The translations under genes and the position numbers were made by a program. Below the pieces are notes generated by a model. That model was given only the letters and a program-made list of their open reading frames with translations. It did not search any database and was not told the origin of the DNA. A stretch of DNA of 18,379 bases from an uncultured Clostridium sp. (GTDB lineage: Bacteria; Bacillota; Clostridia; Christensenellales; Borkfalkiaceae): the NCBI GenBank assembly GCA_900555925.1, contig USMU01000036.1, forward strand, positions 1 to 18,379. Direction: 5' to 3'. Numbering within the stretch: the first letter of the stretch is position 1; every line of letters begins with the position of its first letter. Shown piece after piece: positions 8,138 through 15,963 of this stretch.

Positions 8138-8797
8138 ATGGCGAAACCCAATCCGCTTCTCAGAAATTTTTGTATTATTGCACATATCGACCACGGCAAG
8201 AGCACGCTTGCCGACCGCCTTATCGAGCGTACCGGCCAAGTCTCCAAGAGGGACATGGAGGAGCAGCTCCTCGACAGTATGGACATCGAGCGGGAGCGCG
8301 GCATCACGATCAAACTTACGCCCGTCCGCATGTATTATACGGCGAAGGACGGAAAGGAATATGAATTCAACCTCATCGACACGCCGGGACATGTGGATTT
8401 TACGTACGAAGTCAGCCGTTCTCTGGCGGCGTGCGAAGGCGCGATCCTCGTGGTGGACGCCACGCAGGGGGTAGAGGCGCAGACGCTTGCGAACGTCTAT
8501 CTCGCGATAGAGAATAATCTCGAAATTTTGCCCGTCGTCAATAAAATCGACCTTCCCAGCGCGCGCGTGGACGAGGCGAAAAAGGAAATCGAAGAGGTCA
8601 TCGGGCTGGATGCGAGTTATGCGCCCTGCGTATCCGCCAAAGAGGGATTGAATATAGACGATCTCCTCGAAGCGATCGTCAAATATTTCCCGCCTCCCGA
8701 CGGGGATACGGACAAGCCGCTCAAAGCGCTCATTTTCGACAGCTACTACGACAATTATAAAGGGGTCATTCTCTTCGCCTCAAAGACGGCAGAGTGA
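8138..8797 (+). CDS. lepA: LepA, N-terminal fragment (GTPase domain)
   Basis: The fragment has 219 residues, of which about the first 213 are genuine LepA. The G domain is complete: G1 [10 protein letters not shown]2 region with ERGITIK, G3 DTPGHVDF, G4 NKIDLP. The last six residues (ASKTAE) are out of frame. The ATG at 8138 has AGAGGAA at 8124-8130. Confidence 0.8.
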   Translation: MAKPNPLLRNFCIIAHIDHGKSTLADRLIERTGQVSKRDMEEQLLDSMDIERERGITIKLTPVRMYYTAKDGKEYEFNLIDTPGHVDFTYEVSRSLAACEGAILVVDATQGVEAQTLANVYLAIENNLEILPVVNKIDLPSARVDEAKKEIEEVIGLDASYAPCVSAKEGLNIDDLLEAIVKYFPPPDGDTDKPLKALIFDSYYDNYKGVILFASKTAE

Positions 8798-9942
8798 AGG
8801 TCGGGGATAAAATCAAGACCTTCCTTTCCGATACCGTGTACGACGTCACGGAGGTAGGCGCCTTTGCCCCTAATCTCCTTCCGAAAGCCGAGCTCGCCGC
8901 GGGCGAGGTCGGCTATATTGCGGCTTCCATTAAATCCATTCAGGACGTGGCGGTAGGCGATACGGTGACTTTTGCGCTCAATCCCGCGGCCGAGCCGCTC
9001 CCCGGGTATAAAAAAGTACAGCCGGTGGTGTTCTGCGGTATTTATCCTCTGGACGGGAGCCGCTTCAACGACCTGAAAGACGCGATTATGAAATTACAGC
9101 TCAACGACGCGTCCCTGATTTTTGAACCCGATACTTCCGTGGCGCTCGGCTTCGGGTTCCGATGCGGATTTTTGGGGCTCTTGCACATGGAGATCATTCA
9201 GGAGCGGATAGAGCGGGAGTTTAATCTCGAAATCATCACTACGGCGCCCAGCGTCAGCTATCTCGTGCATAAGACGGACGGAACGGAATTTTTCGTGGAC
9301 AATCCTTCTCACCTGCCCGAACCCTCCGACATCGAGTATATGGAGGAGCCTATCGTCAAGGCGGATATCTATACGCCGCCCGACTATATGGGACCCGTGA
9401 TGGATCTCTGTAAAGAAAAGCGCGGGGTATTCAAGAATATGACCTATCTCGACGAACGCCGCGTAAAGCTGGAATACACGCTTCCCTTAAACGAAATCGT
9501 CTATGACTTTTTCGACGGACTCAAATCGCGGACGAAAGGATACGCCAGTTTCGATTATGAAATTGCGGGTTACGAGCGTTCCAAATTGGTCAAATTGGAT
9601 ATTCTTTTGAACGGAGAAGTATGCGACGCGCTTTCGACCATCGTTTTCGAAGACAGAGCCTACGAGCGGGGACGGACGCTGTGCGAAAATTTGAAGGAAG
9701 CCATTCCCCGTCAGTTGTTCGAGGTTCCCGTACAGGCGGCAATCGGCGGAAAAATTATCGCCCGCGAGACGGTGAAAGCGGTTCGGAAGGACGTCCTCGC
9801 CAAGTGTTACGGCGGAGACATCACGAGAAAGCGCAAGCTCCTCGAAAAGCAGAAGGAGGGGAAAAAGCGCATGCGCCAGGTCGGAAGCGTGCAGGTTCCA
9901 TCCGAAGTGTTCATGGAAATTCTCAAAACGAATAAGGATTGA
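8794..9942 (+). CDS. lepA: LepA, C-terminal fragment (domains II-V and LepA C-terminal domain)
   Basis: The frame is open from about 8773; the nominal GTG at 8794 is an internal valine codon, not a real start. It carries [25 protein letters not shown] and the LepA-specific C-terminal tail ending [18 protein letters not shown]. It would not be translated on its own without a ribosome binding site, and none is visible. Confidence 0.75.
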   Translation: MKVGDKIKTFLSDTVYDVTEVGAFAPNLLPKAELAAGEVGYIAASIKSIQDVAVGDTVTFALNPAAEPLPGYKKVQPVVFCGIYPLDGSRFNDLKDAIMKLQLNDASLIFEPDTSVALGFGFRCGFLGLLHMEIIQERIEREFNLEIITTAPSVSYLVHKTDGTEFFVDNPSHLPEPSDIEYMEEPIVKADIYTPPDYMGPVMDLCKEKRGVFKNMTYLDERRVKLEYTLPLNEIVYDFFDGLKSRTKGYASFDYEIAGYERSKLVKLDILLNGEVCDALSTIVFEDRAYERGRTLCENLKEAIPRQLFEVPVQAAIGGKIIARETVKAVRKDVLAKCYGGDITRKRKLLEKQKEGKKRMRQVGSVQVPSEVFMEILKTNKD

Positions 9943-10006
9943 CAGACTCGGGCCGGCTTCAATAAACCGGCAGGAAACGGAAATCGTTTCAAGGCGGAGA
10001 CGGAAA

Positions 10007-10339
10007 ATGGCGAACTCTTTTTTCGAGCGCGTATATAAATTGCTGAAACAAATTCCGAAAGGAAAAGTAGTGACTTACGGACAGATCGCGGTCATGCTGG
10101 GATGTCCGCGCATGGCGCGCCAGGTAGGCTATGCGCTGCACGTCAATCCCGAACCGGGGATTATCCCGTGTCATCGGGTGCTCAACCGTTTCGGCGCCCT
10201 GGCGCCTGCCTTTGCGTTCGGCGGAGCGGAGGTACAGGCGGCGCTGCTCGAAGCGGAGGGCATAGAGGTGCGGGAGGACTTTACGGTAGATCTCGATAAA
10301 TACCGTTGGGACGGCAAGGAGGCCGTCGTGGATTTTTAA
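10007..10339 (+). CDS. MGMT-family DNA-binding protein, short form with active-site cysteine
   Basis: This 110-residue protein consists only of the C-terminal DNA-binding domain of O6-alkylguanine-DNA alkyltransferases. It has TYGQIA at 23-28, the arginine-finger region ARQVGYAL at 37-44, and the active-site motif PCHRV at 54-58 with C55 present. Alkyltransferase-like (ATL) proteins of the same size usually replace this cysteine with tryptophan or alanine and only bind the lesion, so this one may still accept alkyl groups. That is inference. The N-terminal domain of full-size Ogt/MGMT is absent. It lies between lepA and hemW, two genes that are usually direct neighbours in Bacillota, with a purine-rich ribosome binding site (GGCGGAGA). 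Confidence 0.88.
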   Translation: MANSFFERVYKLLKQIPKGKVVTYGQIAVMLGCPRMARQVGYALHVNPEPGIIPCHRVLNRFGALAPAFAFGGAEVQAALLEAEGIEVREDFTVDLDKYRWDGKEAVVDF

Positions 10340-10347
10340 GGAGAATT

Positions 10348-11466
10348 ATGGCAGGTATCTATATTCATATCCCGTTTTGCAGACATAAGTGCAGCTATTG
10401 CGATTTCGTTTCCTTTCCCGACAAAATCGACTATGCCGAAGCCTATATGGCCTGTCTGTATAAAGAATTGAAAATGCGCGGTAAAGAGCTGCGGGATTAT
10501 ACTTTCGATACGGTGTATTTCGGCGGCGGAACGCCTTCCTATATTCCGCCGAAGCTCATTCTCGGCGCGATGAATCAGATACGCAAGTGTTTTACGCTTT
10601 CAAAGGACGCGGAAGTGACGCTGGAACTCAATCCGGGTACGATCGGGGAGAGTAAAGTAAAGATTTATAAAGAAGCGGGGATCAACCGCTATTCGATAGG
10701 GCTTCAAACGGCGATAGACGAACAGCTCGCGGATATCGGACGTATCCATAACGTTCGGGACTACGTATACGCGACGAAACTTCTGAAAGGGGAAAATTTC
10801 AGCACCGACGTCATGCTCGGTCTGAAAAATCAGAGTAAAGAAGACATCGGAAAGACGATAGAGCTCGCGGCGGCATGCGGTTCGAAACACATATCCATGT
10901 ATGCGTTGACGGTGGAGGACGGCACGCCCATATATACCGATTATCTCAACGGGGAGCTTCCCGATTCGGACGAAGTCGCGGATATGTACGATTTCGGAAG
11001 AGCGCTCCTCAAAAAATTCGGCTTCGAGCGTTACGAGATTTCCAATTTTGCAAAGCCGGGCTTTGAGAGCAGACATAATCTCAATTATTGGAAACGGGGC
11101 GAATATATCGGTTTCGGCGTGGCGGCAAGCTCCTTCATGAAGGGAAAGAGGTTTACGAATACCTTTAATTTGGATGAATACATGAAATGCATCATTTCCG
11201 GCTTTTATCCCGCGATAGACTGCGAGGAGGTCTCGGAAACCGATGCAAAATTTGAATTTATCATGCTCGCCTTGCGTACGAAGTACGGCGTTTCGCTTTC
11301 GGAGTATGAAAAGAGCTTCGGCAGCTCGCTCGAAGCGGATTTCCCCAAAGCATTGGAAAAGAGCGGCCGTTACCTCGAACGGGAAGGGGATACGCTGAGA
11401 ATCAAAGACGAGTATTTGTACGTTCAAAACTCCGTGCTCATGCCCTTTATGGAAGAGCATGCGTGA
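10348..11466 (+). CDS. hemW: Radical SAM heme chaperone HemW
   Basis: This 372-residue protein belongs to the coproporphyrinogen III oxidase-like radical SAM family. It begins MAGIYIHIPFC and carries the [4Fe-4S] motif CxxxCxxC as C11, C15 and C18 (CRHKCSYC), followed by YFGGGTPS, the SAM-binding glycine motif. HemW members bind heme and deliver it to target proteins; older annotations call them oxygen-independent coproporphyrinogen oxidase. The ATG at 10348 is chosen over earlier in-frame codons because the family starts here and AGGAG (10339-10343) precedes it. It begins 8 bases after the MGMT-family stop, so the two are in one operon. In relatives hrcA-grpE-dnaK often follow; here they do not. 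Confidence 0.93.
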   Translation: MAGIYIHIPFCRHKCSYCDFVSFPDKIDYAEAYMACLYKELKMRGKELRDYTFDTVYFGGGTPSYIPPKLILGAMNQIRKCFTLSKDAEVTLELNPGTIGESKVKIYKEAGINRYSIGLQTAIDEQLADIGRIHNVRDYVYATKLLKGENFSTDVMLGLKNQSKEDIGKTIELAAACGSKHISMYALTVEDGTPIYTDYLNGELPDSDEVADMYDFGRALLKKFGFERYEISNFAKPGFESRHNLNYWKRGEYIGFGVAASSFMKGKRFTNTFNLDEYMKCIISGFYPAIDCEEVSETDAKFEFIMLALRTKYGVSLSEYEKSFGSSLEADFPKALEKSGRYLEREGDTLRIKDEYLYVQNSVLMPFMEEHA

Positions 11467-11723
11467 CGCGTGCCTGATTTCATAAACGGGGTATTTCTGC
11501 GTTGTCGTTCGGTCGATTCCTTTGCAACGTCTTGAACTGCGGGCTTCCGAAAATAGATAATCCTGTTTACGGAATGTGAAAAATCGGTAAGAAATAAAAA
11601 TTTTTTCCGATTGCCGCAACCGAGCGAGAAAAGATTTCTACTCTTAATAGAAGAAAATTTTTCAGGATTGGCGGTCGGACGAGCGGAACGGGCGTATAAA
11701 AAGAAAAAGGCGGTGAATTGGTT
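11467..11723. other. 257-base intergenic region before the sugar cluster
   Basis: No gene is seen in this AT-richer spacer. It contains a possible promoter (11532-11561), an imperfect inverted repeat AATCGG (11582-11587) / CCGATT (11607-11612) enclosing an A-run/T-run, and a 5-bp hairpin TTCTA (11636-11640) / TAGAA (11648-11652). None has a terminator-like U-tract on the + strand. A known riboswitch or small RNA was not recognised. Confidence 0.5.
11532..11561 (+). promoter_or_regulatory. Possible promoter for the SDR gene / sugar cluster
   Basis: TTGAAC (11532-11537) and GATAAT (11556-11561) are separated by 18 bases. The -10 matches consensus at five of six positions and the -35 at four. 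It would leave an untranslated leader of about 155 bases before the SDR gene. Only moderately convincing. Confidence 0.35.
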
Positions 11724-12668
11724 ATGGAAAAGCTGAATATCCGCCGCGCGGTGGTGACGGGCTGTACGGGAGCGGTGGGAACGGCTCTCGTCAAAGAATT
11801 GACAAAGCGCGGCGCGGAAGTTCTGGCGTTGTGCCGCAAGAGTTCCGAACGGACGTCCCGCCTTGCGGGACTCGAAAACGTAAAGGTCGAAGATTGTCCC
11901 TTGGAAAGGTTGAAAGAACTGACAAACGGCGGAGGAGAGCCGTTCGACGCCTTTTTCCATCTGGCTTGGTCAGGGACGACGGGGGAAGCGCGGGACGACG
12001 TTCGCATGCAAAGCGACAATATCCGTTATTCTCTGGACGCCGCGGACGCGGCCGAGAGATTCGGCTGCAAGGTATTCGTGGGGGCGGGGTCGCAGGCGGA
12101 ATACGGTCCGTCGGGCGTTCCTCTCAGGCCCGATACGCCGACTTTTCCGAAAAGCGGTTACGGAATGGCAAAGCTCTGTGCGGGGCAGCTCACCCGTTTG
12201 GCGTGCCGAAGGAAAGGAATCAGGCATATTTGGACGAGAATTTTAAGTGTCTACGGTCCTTGTGACGGAAAGGGCAGCATGGTAATGTCGGCGATACAAA
12301 AATTTTTGTCGGGGGAAACGCCGAAGTTCACGTCGGGGGAGCAGATGTGGGATTACCTGTATTCCGAGGATGCGGCGCGGGCGCTGGTTTCTCTCGCCGA
12401 ATCGGGAAAGGACGGAGGCGTGTATCCGATCGGAAGCGGAAAACCGAGGCCGCTCAGGGAGTTTATTTTAGCAATCCGAGACGCGGCGAACGGAGCTGCA
12501 AAGGCGGATTTCGGGGCGTTGCCGTATTCTTCGGAACAGGTGATGTTTCTTTCGGCAGATATCTCGTCCCTTGAAAAAGATATCGATTGGAGGCCTCAGA
12601 TTTCTTTTGAAGAGGGGGTTCAAAGAACGGTGAATTGGTTCAAGCAGGAAAGTATCTTCTCCGCGTAA
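11724..12668 (+). CDS. NAD(P)-dependent epimerase/dehydratase (extended SDR), probable CDP-deoxysugar 4-reductase
   Basis: This 314-residue protein has the extended-SDR nucleotide-binding motif TGCTGAVG (12-19) and the catalytic YxxxK as Y146 and K150 (SGYGMAK). The QMWDYLYSEDAARAL stretch is typical of sugar-nucleotide epimerases/reductases in polysaccharide clusters. Its neighbours rfbF, rfbG and rfbH make CDP-4-keto-(3,6-di)deoxy sugars, so the most natural role is the last 4-keto reduction, as done by CDP-abequose, CDP-paratose or CDP-ascarylose synthases. Which sugar is made cannot be read from the sequence, and a general epimerase role remains possible. The ATG at 11724 follows AAGGCGGTGA (11707-11716); the TTG at 11718 is a less likely start. 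It probably has a promoter separate from the following genes. Confidence 0.75.
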   Translation: MEKLNIRRAVVTGCTGAVGTALVKELTKRGAEVLALCRKSSERTSRLAGLENVKVEDCPLERLKELTNGGGEPFDAFFHLAWSGTTGEARDDVRMQSDNIRYSLDAADAAERFGCKVFVGAGSQAEYGPSGVPLRPDTPTFPKSGYGMAKLCAGQLTRLACRRKGIRHIWTRILSVYGPCDGKGSMVMSAIQKFLSGETPKFTSGEQMWDYLYSEDAARALVSLAESGKDGGVYPIGSGKPRPLREFILAIRDAANGAAKADFGALPYSSEQVMFLSADISSLEKDIDWRPQISFEEGVQRTVNWFKQESIFSA

Positions 12669-12697
12669 AAAAATTTGACAAAAATCGAAAATTCGTA

Positions 12698-12706
12698 GGG
12701 GGGGGG
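12698..12706 (+). repeat. Nine-G homopolymer tract upstream of the internal promoter
   Basis: Nine consecutive G residues lie in the intergenic region, 7 bases upstream of the -35 box at 12714 and 17 bases downstream of an isolated TTGACA (12675-12680). Long G tracts are prone to slipped-strand length change. Confidence 0.8.
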
Positions 12707-12713
12707 TAAATAG

Positions 12714-12742
12714 TTGCATTTTGTAAGCAATTGTACTATAAT
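12714..12742 (+). promoter_or_regulatory. Sigma-A type promoter of the GT87-rfbFGH-GT2 genes
   Basis: TTGCAT (12714-12719) and a perfect TATAAT (12737-12742) are separated by 17 bases in a 135-base intergenic gap. Transcription would start near 12749, giving a leader of about 55 bases. Confidence 0.8.
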
Positions 12743-12751
12743 AAAAAATGT

Positions 12752-12778
12752 TGTTACAATTTTATTACAATCGTAACA
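12752..12778 (+). promoter_or_regulatory. Dyad at the transcription start of the sugar operon (possible operator or leader hairpin)
   Basis: TGTTAC (12752-12757) and GTAACA (12773-12778) are complementary, and ATT (12759-12761) pairs with AAT (12769-12771) after one mismatch, with a 7-base loop. It sits within the first 30 transcribed bases of the predicted start. It could bind a repressor or fold in the leader; no U-tract follows. Confidence 0.45.
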
Positions 12779-12803
12779 GCAGAGACGGAGAGAGTCGAAA
12801 AAC

Positions 12804-14138
12804 ATGAAAAAATTCCCTTTGGACGGAAGCGTGTTTGAAGAAAAGGACAAGCTGGTTTCCCTGTTAAAAAATATTCTTCTCTTTACGGCTGCAATCGGCG
12901 GGGGCGTCGCGTTGATTTATTTGCTTTATCTCGCGGCGAACGCTTACGCGGGTACGGGAGTTAAGTTTTTTTATCCTCGCCTTTTCGGGGATTTTACGCA
13001 GGTAGCCTATTATTCTATTCGGAAAGACGCATATCTTTTAGAGGGCGGTTCTTCCTATTCTGCTTTGAGTCTTTTATTACTGGCTCCCTTCGCCTTGATT
13101 TTCAAAAAGGATTTAGACAAAATAGAGTATGTCGTTGAATCCGCCGAGTGGGGCGTTCCGAATATGCAGATTATTTCCTCCTGGCGGTTTTGGGTGGCAT
13201 TTCTGCTTTATCAGACTGTTTGTTTTATCTGCATTTATTTTTTAATACGTCGCATGGTGGGGAACAATAAGAAAGAGGGAAAAGACATTTTTTTGATTTT
13301 TTTGTGTTGTGCCCCGAACATATATGCGCTTAAACGAGGAAACATTATTCTCGCAGCCTTAATTTTCGCATTGATTTTTTTGAATTGGTATAGAGATGAA
13401 AAGGCTTGGAAAAGAGAAGCGGCGATTTTGTCTCTTGCCGTGTCGGGCGTACTGAAATTGTATCCGCTATTTTTCTGTGCCTTTTTGCTTCACGATAAAA
13501 AATGGTTCAGGACGGCGAGGATGTTTTTTTACTTTTTCCTTTTATACCTGCTGCCGATACTTTTTTATGAAGGAGGATTTTCTGCTTATTTTGAGAATCT
13601 TTTAGCATTCGCGGGCGGGAAGGAAGCAATTCTTCATCGCAGTAACATATCGCTGGCTTCGTTTTTATATAAAATCGTTTATCAAATTGCACATTTTTTT
13701 CATACGGTTCCTCCTGTTTGGGTGAATGATGTTTGCATTGTGCTCGGTTTTATATTTCTATTTTTTTTGGCTGTTGCCGCAGTGGTGACGGAAGATTCTC
13801 TTAAAAGGTCACTCCTTTCGGCTTGCGCGATCGCCCTTGTTCCTTCCGTCAGTTATTGTTATGTGGCGATTTTTGCTTTAATTCCTTTTATAGAATATCT
13901 GAAAGAATTTGAAAAACGCAATAAGAAGGAAAATAAGGTATTTTTATTGAGTTGCTTACTGCTTTTTTTCTATCCGCTTTATTCGGAATTTTCAAATAAG
14001 CTTTTGTTTTCCGTCGGTGCGATGGTATTTATTCTTCTCGGCATAGTCGCTTGCGTAAAAATATTCAGACAGGGGGAATTCGGACGCTATATGTCCGGCC
14101 TTAAAAAACAATTTCGGAAAGAGGAAGAACGTCAATGA
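12804..14138 (+). CDS. GT87-like (DUF2029-type) polytopic glycosyltransferase
   Basis: This 444-residue protein has about ten or more hydrophobic helices. Features seen by eye that match the GT87/DUF2029 fold are an acidic pair region after the first helix (FGDFTQVAYYSIRKDAY, D63 and D76), the ALKRGN motif (R178-G-N180) and the KLYP motif (K218-L-Y-P221). Members of this GT-C family, such as the mycobacterial mannosyltransferase PimE, move a sugar from a polyprenyl-phosphate donor to an acceptor outside the membrane. Donor and acceptor here are unknown; context suggests a surface glycan. The gene is visibly richer in T and A than its neighbours, more than hydrophobic codons alone seem to explain. 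The ribosome binding site is weak (GGAGAGAG, about 12787-12794). Its stop overlaps the rfbF start by four bases (ATGA). Confidence 0.7.
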   Translation: MKKFPLDGSVFEEKDKLVSLLKNILLFTAAIGGGVALIYLLYLAANAYAGTGVKFFYPRLFGDFTQVAYYSIRKDAYLLEGGSSYSALSLLLLAPFALIFKKDLDKIEYVVESAEWGVPNMQIISSWRFWVAFLLYQTVCFICIYFLIRRMVGNNKKEGKDIFLIFLCCAPNIYALKRGNIILAALIFALIFLNWYRDEKAWKREAAILSLAVSGVLKLYPLFFCAFLLHDKKWFRTARMFFYFFLLYLLPILFYEGGFSAYFENLLAFAGGKEAILHRSNISLASFLYKIVYQIAHFFHTVPPVWVNDVCIVLGFIFLFFLAVAAVVTEDSLKRSLLSACAIALVPSVSYCYVAIFALIPFIEYLKEFEKRNKKENKVFLLSCLLLFFYPLYSEFSNKLLFSVGAMVFILLGIVACVKIFRQGEFGRYMSGLKKQFRKEEERQ

Positions 14139-14905
14139 AAGTAGTTATCCTTGCGGGCGGCTTCGGCACCCGTATCAGCGAGGAATCCCATTTGAAGCCT
14201 AAGCCGATGGTAGAAATCGGCGATAAGCCTATTCTTTGGCATATCATGAAGGAATATTCTCATTACGGATTCAATGAATTTATCATCTGTCTCGGCTATA
14301 AGGGAGGAGAGATCAAAAGATTTTTCTCCGACTATTATCTGTATCAGTCGGATGTAACGATCAATCTTCAAACGGACGAATATACATATCACCGCAGCGC
14401 TTCGGAGCCTTGGAAGGTAACTTTGGCGGAAACGGGACTCTATACGATGACGGGCGGCCGCATCAAGCGGGTAAAGGAGTACATCGGGAACGAGACGTTT
14501 CTTCTCACCTACGGGGACGGGGTAAGCGATGTAAATATTGCGGATACCGTGCGTTTTCATAGACAGCACGGGAAATTGCTGACCATGACGACGGTCAACG
14601 TCGCTTCGAGATTCGGGGTAATAAAGCCCGATAAAAACGGTCTCATTAAAAGTTTCCGCGAAAAAGCGGACAGTGACGGTTCGCTCATCAATGCGGGATA
14701 TATGGTCTGCGAACCGGAGGTGCTCGATTATATATCGGGAGATGATACGATTTTTGAAAAAGAACCTTTGGAAACGCTCGCAAAGGAAGGGCAGCTTATG
14801 GCATATCGGCATGACGGATTTTGGAAATGTATGGATACCATGCGCGATAAAGAGCAGTTGGAAGCCCTTTGGTGTACGGGCAGAGCGGAGTGGAAAACAT
14901 GGTAA
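14135..14905 (+). CDS. rfbF: Glucose-1-phosphate cytidylyltransferase
   Basis: This enzyme makes CDP-glucose from CTP and glucose-1-phosphate, the first step to CDP-3,6-dideoxyhexoses. The 256-residue length is typical. Nucleotidyltransferase motifs are visible: LAGGFGTR at 6-13, KPKPMVEIG at 21-29 with the substrate-binding lysine, and the metal-binding YGDGVSD at 126-132. The sequence is much closer to the cytidylyltransferase RfbF/AscA type than to RmlA, judging from the ESHLKPKPMVEIGDKPILWHI block. The start overlaps the previous stop (ATGA), so translation is coupled. It in turn overlaps rfbG by 7 bases. Confidence 0.95.
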   Translation: MKVVILAGGFGTRISEESHLKPKPMVEIGDKPILWHIMKEYSHYGFNEFIICLGYKGGEIKRFFSDYYLYQSDVTINLQTDEYTYHRSASEPWKVTLAETGLYTMTGGRIKRVKEYIGNETFLLTYGDGVSDVNIADTVRFHRQHGKLLTMTTVNVASRFGVIKPDKNGLIKSFREKADSDGSLINAGYMVCEPEVLDYISGDDTIFEKEPLETLAKEGQLMAYRHDGFWKCMDTMRDKEQLEALWCTGRAEWKTW

Positions 14906-15951
14906 ATCTACGGGAATTTTATAAAAATAAACGAGTTTTGATAACCGGACATACGGGTTTCAAAGGCAGCTGGCTGACCTTTTGGCTGCATGAAATGGAC
15001 GCGGAAGTATGTGGGTATGCCTTGGAAGCACCGAAAGATTCCCTCTATGACCTTATCGACGGAGACGGCTTGTGTGTCTCCCGCATCGGCGACATTGCGG
15101 ATTTCGAGCATTTGAAAGAAGTATTTGACGCCTTTTCTCCCGAAATCGTCTTTCATTTGGCGGCTCAGCCGATCGTGCGGGAAGGCTATCGCGCTCCGCG
15201 GACGACCTATCTCACCAACGTAATGGGGACTGTCAATCTTTTGGAGTGTATCAGATTGAACGGAAAAGTGCGGTCTTTTCTCAATGTGACGACGGATAAA
15301 GTTTATAAGAACGAGGAATGGGAATGGGGGTACCGCGAGAGCGAACCGCTCGACGGATACGATCCCTATTCCAACAGTAAATCCTGTTCGGAATTGGCGA
15401 CGCATGCCTATAAGAATTCTTTTTTGGGCGCGGCGGGGACGGCAGTTTCTACTGCGCGGGCGGGCAACGTGATCGGCGGGGGAGATTTTGCTCCCGACAG
15501 AATCATTCCCGATTGTGTGCGCGCGGCTTCGGCGGGGGAGAACATTGTCGTGAGAAATCCGTATTCCGTTCGGCCGTATCAGCACGTTTTGGAACCTCTG
15601 TCGGCGTATCTGACGATTGCGGCGGAACAGTTCGTGGACGGAAAAAAAGCGGGATATTACAATGTGGGGCCGAATGAGGACGATTGTTGCCGTACGGGCG
15701 CTTTGGTGGAAATTTTTATCCGCGCATGGGGAGAAGGAATCGGGTGGATAGACAGGCACGACGGCGGTCCGCACGAAGCGAACTTTCTCAAACTCGATTG
15801 CTCGAAAATAAAAAGGACCTTTGATTGGAAACCGCGCTGGAATATAAAGTCGGCGGTGGAAAAGACCGTGGAATGGGAAAAATGCCACCTTTCGGGCGGA
15901 GATCTCAGGACCTGTATGAAAAGACAGATATGCGAATTTATAAACGGGTGA
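14899..15951 (+). CDS. rfbG: CDP-glucose 4,6-dehydratase
   Basis: RfbG oxidises and dehydrates CDP-glucose to CDP-4-keto-6-deoxyglucose using bound NAD+. The 350-residue extended SDR protein has TGHTGFKGSW at 16-25, which is characteristic of this enzyme, and the catalytic tyrosine and lysine Y157 and K161 (PYSNSK). The NVTTDKVY segment supplies the active-site threonine and acidic residue. The ATG at 14899 is preferred over the GTG at 14869, which would sit 37 bases inside rfbF and add a non-family extension; GGAGTGG lies just before 14899. The overlap with rfbF and the short gap to rfbH show a single transcription unit. Confidence 0.95.
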   Translation: MVNLREFYKNKRVLITGHTGFKGSWLTFWLHEMDAEVCGYALEAPKDSLYDLIDGDGLCVSRIGDIADFEHLKEVFDAFSPEIVFHLAAQPIVREGYRAPRTTYLTNVMGTVNLLECIRLNGKVRSFLNVTTDKVYKNEEWEWGYRESEPLDGYDPYSNSKSCSELATHAYKNSFLGAAGTAVSTARAGNVIGGGDFAPDRIIPDCVRAASAGENIVVRNPYSVRPYQHVLEPLSAYLTIAAEQFVDGKKAGYYNVGPNEDDCCRTGALVEIFIRAWGEGIGWIDRHDGGPHEANFLKLDCSKIKRTFDWKPRWNIKSAVEKTVEWEKCHLSGGDLRTCMKRQICEFING

Positions 15952-15963
15952 ATACAGCGAATA

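Larger units (their letters stand above)
8138..9942 (+). pseudogene. lepA: lepA (elongation factor 4), interrupted by a one-base frameshift
   Basis: The two adjacent reading frames together encode a complete LepA/EF4 of about 600 residues, the normal length. This ribosome-binding GTPase back-translocates or remodels stalled elongation complexes and is dispensable in several bacteria under standard conditions. The first frame runs through [14 protein letters not shown] and then reads into ASKTAE and a TGA at 8795-8797. In the other frame the sequence from 8776 reads [13 protein letters not shown], exactly what LepA should have next. One base is therefore missing between about 8774 and 8776 (a third T in the CTCTTC context would repair it). 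No slippery heptamer is visible at the junction, so programmed frameshifting is unlikely. This is a sequencing or assembly indel, or a recent real mutation. Confidence 0.9.

Noticed and set aside
8771..8797. Programmed -1 frameshift in lepA
   Set aside because: A -1 shift here would join the frames, but there is no X-XXY-YYZ slippery heptamer, and lepA is not known to use recoding.
9952..9990. Two small hairpins (GCCGG/CCGGC and GAAACG/CGTTTC) after lepA
   Set aside because: The stems are 5-6 bp and no U-tract follows; they are not convincing as terminator or regulatory RNA.
10007..10339. Annotation as an alkyltransferase-like (ATL) protein
   Set aside because: ATL proteins lack the active-site cysteine; PCHRV is intact here, so only the broader MGMT-family name is safe.
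11582..11612. Inverted repeat AATCGG/CCGATT as a terminator of hemW or a riboswitch
   Set aside because: No U-tract follows on the + strand, it lies 115 bases after hemW, and no known riboswitch core was recognised.
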